From Anaerolineae bacterium (lineage in GTDB: Bacteria > Chloroflexota > Anaerolineae > E26-bin7), in NCBI GenBank assembly GCA_029933115.1, contig JAOZOT010000189.1, positions 1 to 6,823 of the forward strand: DNA of 6,823 nucleotides, read 5' to 3'. The translations under genes were made by a program, and so were the position numbers. The notes under the pieces were generated by a model, which saw nothing but the letters and a program-made list of their open reading frames with translations, had not been told where the DNA came from and did not search any database. Positions 6,099 to 6,823 of the stretch are shown here, piece after piece. The first letter of the stretch is position 1; each line of letters starts with the position of its first letter.

Positions 6099-6779
6099 TC
6101 ACAGGCTGTAGCTCTCCCCTGGCTTGAGGACGACGCACTTGGCCTGGGTCTCAGCCTCCACCGCCTTGGCAAAAGCGGCCGGGTCCTGTTTGATGAGATC
6201 GAAGGTGTCGTAGTGGATGGGGATGACCACTCTGGGTTCAATGAGTTTGACCGCTCGTAAAGCGTCTTTGGGCCCCATAGTGTAGTTGTCACCGATGGGC
6301 AAGATGGCCAGCTCGATGCCTTCTTCACCGATGAGTTTCATGTCATAGAAGAGGCCGGTGTCACAGGCATGGTAGATGTTCTTGCCTTCGATGCTCAGCA
6401 GGAAGCCACAAGGATTGCCCCCATAGGAGCCATCGGGGAAGGACGAGCCATGATGGGCGATGGTCAGCTTCACCCGGCCAAAGGGGAAATCATAACCTCC
6501 GCCGATGTGTAGCCCGTGGGCTGTCACCCCTTGAGTTTCAGCGTAGGTGGCGATCTCGTGGTTACTGATGACGGTGGCCCCGGTCCGTTGGGCGATGGAT
6601 ACCGTATCCCCCAGGTGGTCGCCGTGGGCGTGGGAGACCAGGATGTAATCCGCTTCTACCTCGTCAGCGCTGGCTGCCGCCAGGGGATTGCCTGTCAGGA
6701 AAGGGTCAATCAGCAAGGTTGCCCCTCCGCCCTTGACGCCGAAACAGGCGTGTCCGTAATAAGCAAGCTCTACTGGCAT
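6099..6779 (-). CDS. UPF0173 family metal-dependent hydrolase (metallo-beta-lactamase fold)
   Basis: Starting at the ATG whose complement is 6777-6779 gives 226 residues, the usual length for the UPF0173 (YtkL-like) family. The metal-binding motif HAHGDH (50-55) sits after SLHS-type strand VSH; further likely ligands or active-site residues are His10 (YYGHACF), Asp25 (LLIDPFL), His109/His110 (IAHHGSS), Asp140 (HACDTG) and His189 (PIHYDTF). All are typical of RNase Z-like/UPF0173 hydrolases that bind two metal ions in the cytoplasm. The physiological substrate is unknown. A perfect AAGGAGG (complement of 6787-6793) lies 7 bases before this ATG, so the longer reading from a TTG at 6809 is rejected. 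The gene is convergent to the lipoprotein gene and shares its terminator; a functional link with the exporter is not indicated. Confidence 0.93.
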   Translation of the reverse strand: MPVELAYYGHACFGVKGGGATLLIDPFLTGNPLAAASADEVEADYILVSHAHGDHLGDTVSIAQRTGATVISNHEIATYAETQGVTAHGLHIGGGYDFPFGRVKLTIAHHGSSFPDGSYGGNPCGFLLSIEGKNIYHACDTGLFYDMKLIGEEGIELAILPIGDNYTMGPKDALRAVKLIEPRVVIPIHYDTFDLIKQDPAAFAKAVEAETQAKCVVLKPGESYSL

Positions 6780-6786
6780 AGTACAA

Positions 6787-6793
6787 CCTCCTT
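6787..6793 (-). promoter_or_regulatory. Ribosome binding site deciding the hydrolase start
   Basis: On the minus strand AAGGAGG precedes the ATG at 6779 by 7 bases. It fixes the start and means the ten extra residues of the longer open frame are leader sequence. The promoter must lie beyond the window end or in its last few bases; I cannot see one. Confidence 0.85.
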
Positions 6794-6823
6794 TTCTCTT
6801 TCTGTCCAAAGTCCCGTGTGAAC

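Noticed and set aside
6516..6821. A plus-strand frame opposite the hydrolase gene.
   Set aside because: Antisense to the conserved UPF0173 metal-binding region, with no RBS or domain of its own.
1..6823. CRISPR array, tRNA/rRNA, insertion sequence or phage genes.
   Set aside because: No spaced identical repeats, cloverleaf pattern, transposase or integrase motif was seen on either strand.

Overview
The window reads as ordinary bacterial chromosome, most likely from a monoderm-type Chloroflexota (Anaerolineae-like) organism. The hints are the Pro/Thr linkers of the PTPTPT/ATPT type in a lipoprotein, an SH3b domain joined to WSPDG (PD40) repeats, a Yip1-type membrane protein beside an ABC exporter, moderately high GC, and frequent GTG/TTG starts. 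This taxonomic guess is inference from style, not from a marker gene.

Layout: bases 1-184 hold a strong sigma70-type promoter (63-91) and a leader. Four plus-strand genes follow and form an exporter cassette: a Yip1-family membrane protein (185-916), a membrane-fusion/adaptor protein with an unusually long coiled-coil hairpin (1064-2464), a MacB/LolD-type ABC ATPase (2500-3258), and a MacB/FtsX-type permease whose GTG start at 3245 overlaps the ATPase by 14 bases. A nested palindromic element (923-1015) and a possible RBS-masking hairpin (1015-1050) lie between the first two genes. After the permease comes a stretch of degenerate 8-bp tandem repeats (4500-4547), then a lipoprotein with an SH3b domain and a TolB-like six-bladed propeller (4620-6020). 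A strong terminator (6061-6094) separates this from a convergent minus-strand UPF0173 metal-dependent hydrolase (6099-6779).

How the genes may work together: Yip1 protein + adaptor + ATPase + four-TM permease matches, in order and family, the four-component YknWXYZ exporter of Bacillus subtilis (protection against the SdpC killing toxin), and the last three match MacAB. The ATPase should drive the permease by mechanotransmission, the adaptor should form the extracytoplasmic conduit, and the Yip1 protein may help assembly. The substrate cannot be told from sequence. The downstream lipoprotein is on the same strand with no obvious terminator before it, so it may be a fifth, surface-anchored member. 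The UPF0173 gene is probably unrelated. The points most worth a second look are the adaptor's mirror-symmetric hairpin, the Ykn-like cassette with its attached lipoprotein, and the two intergenic repeat structures.
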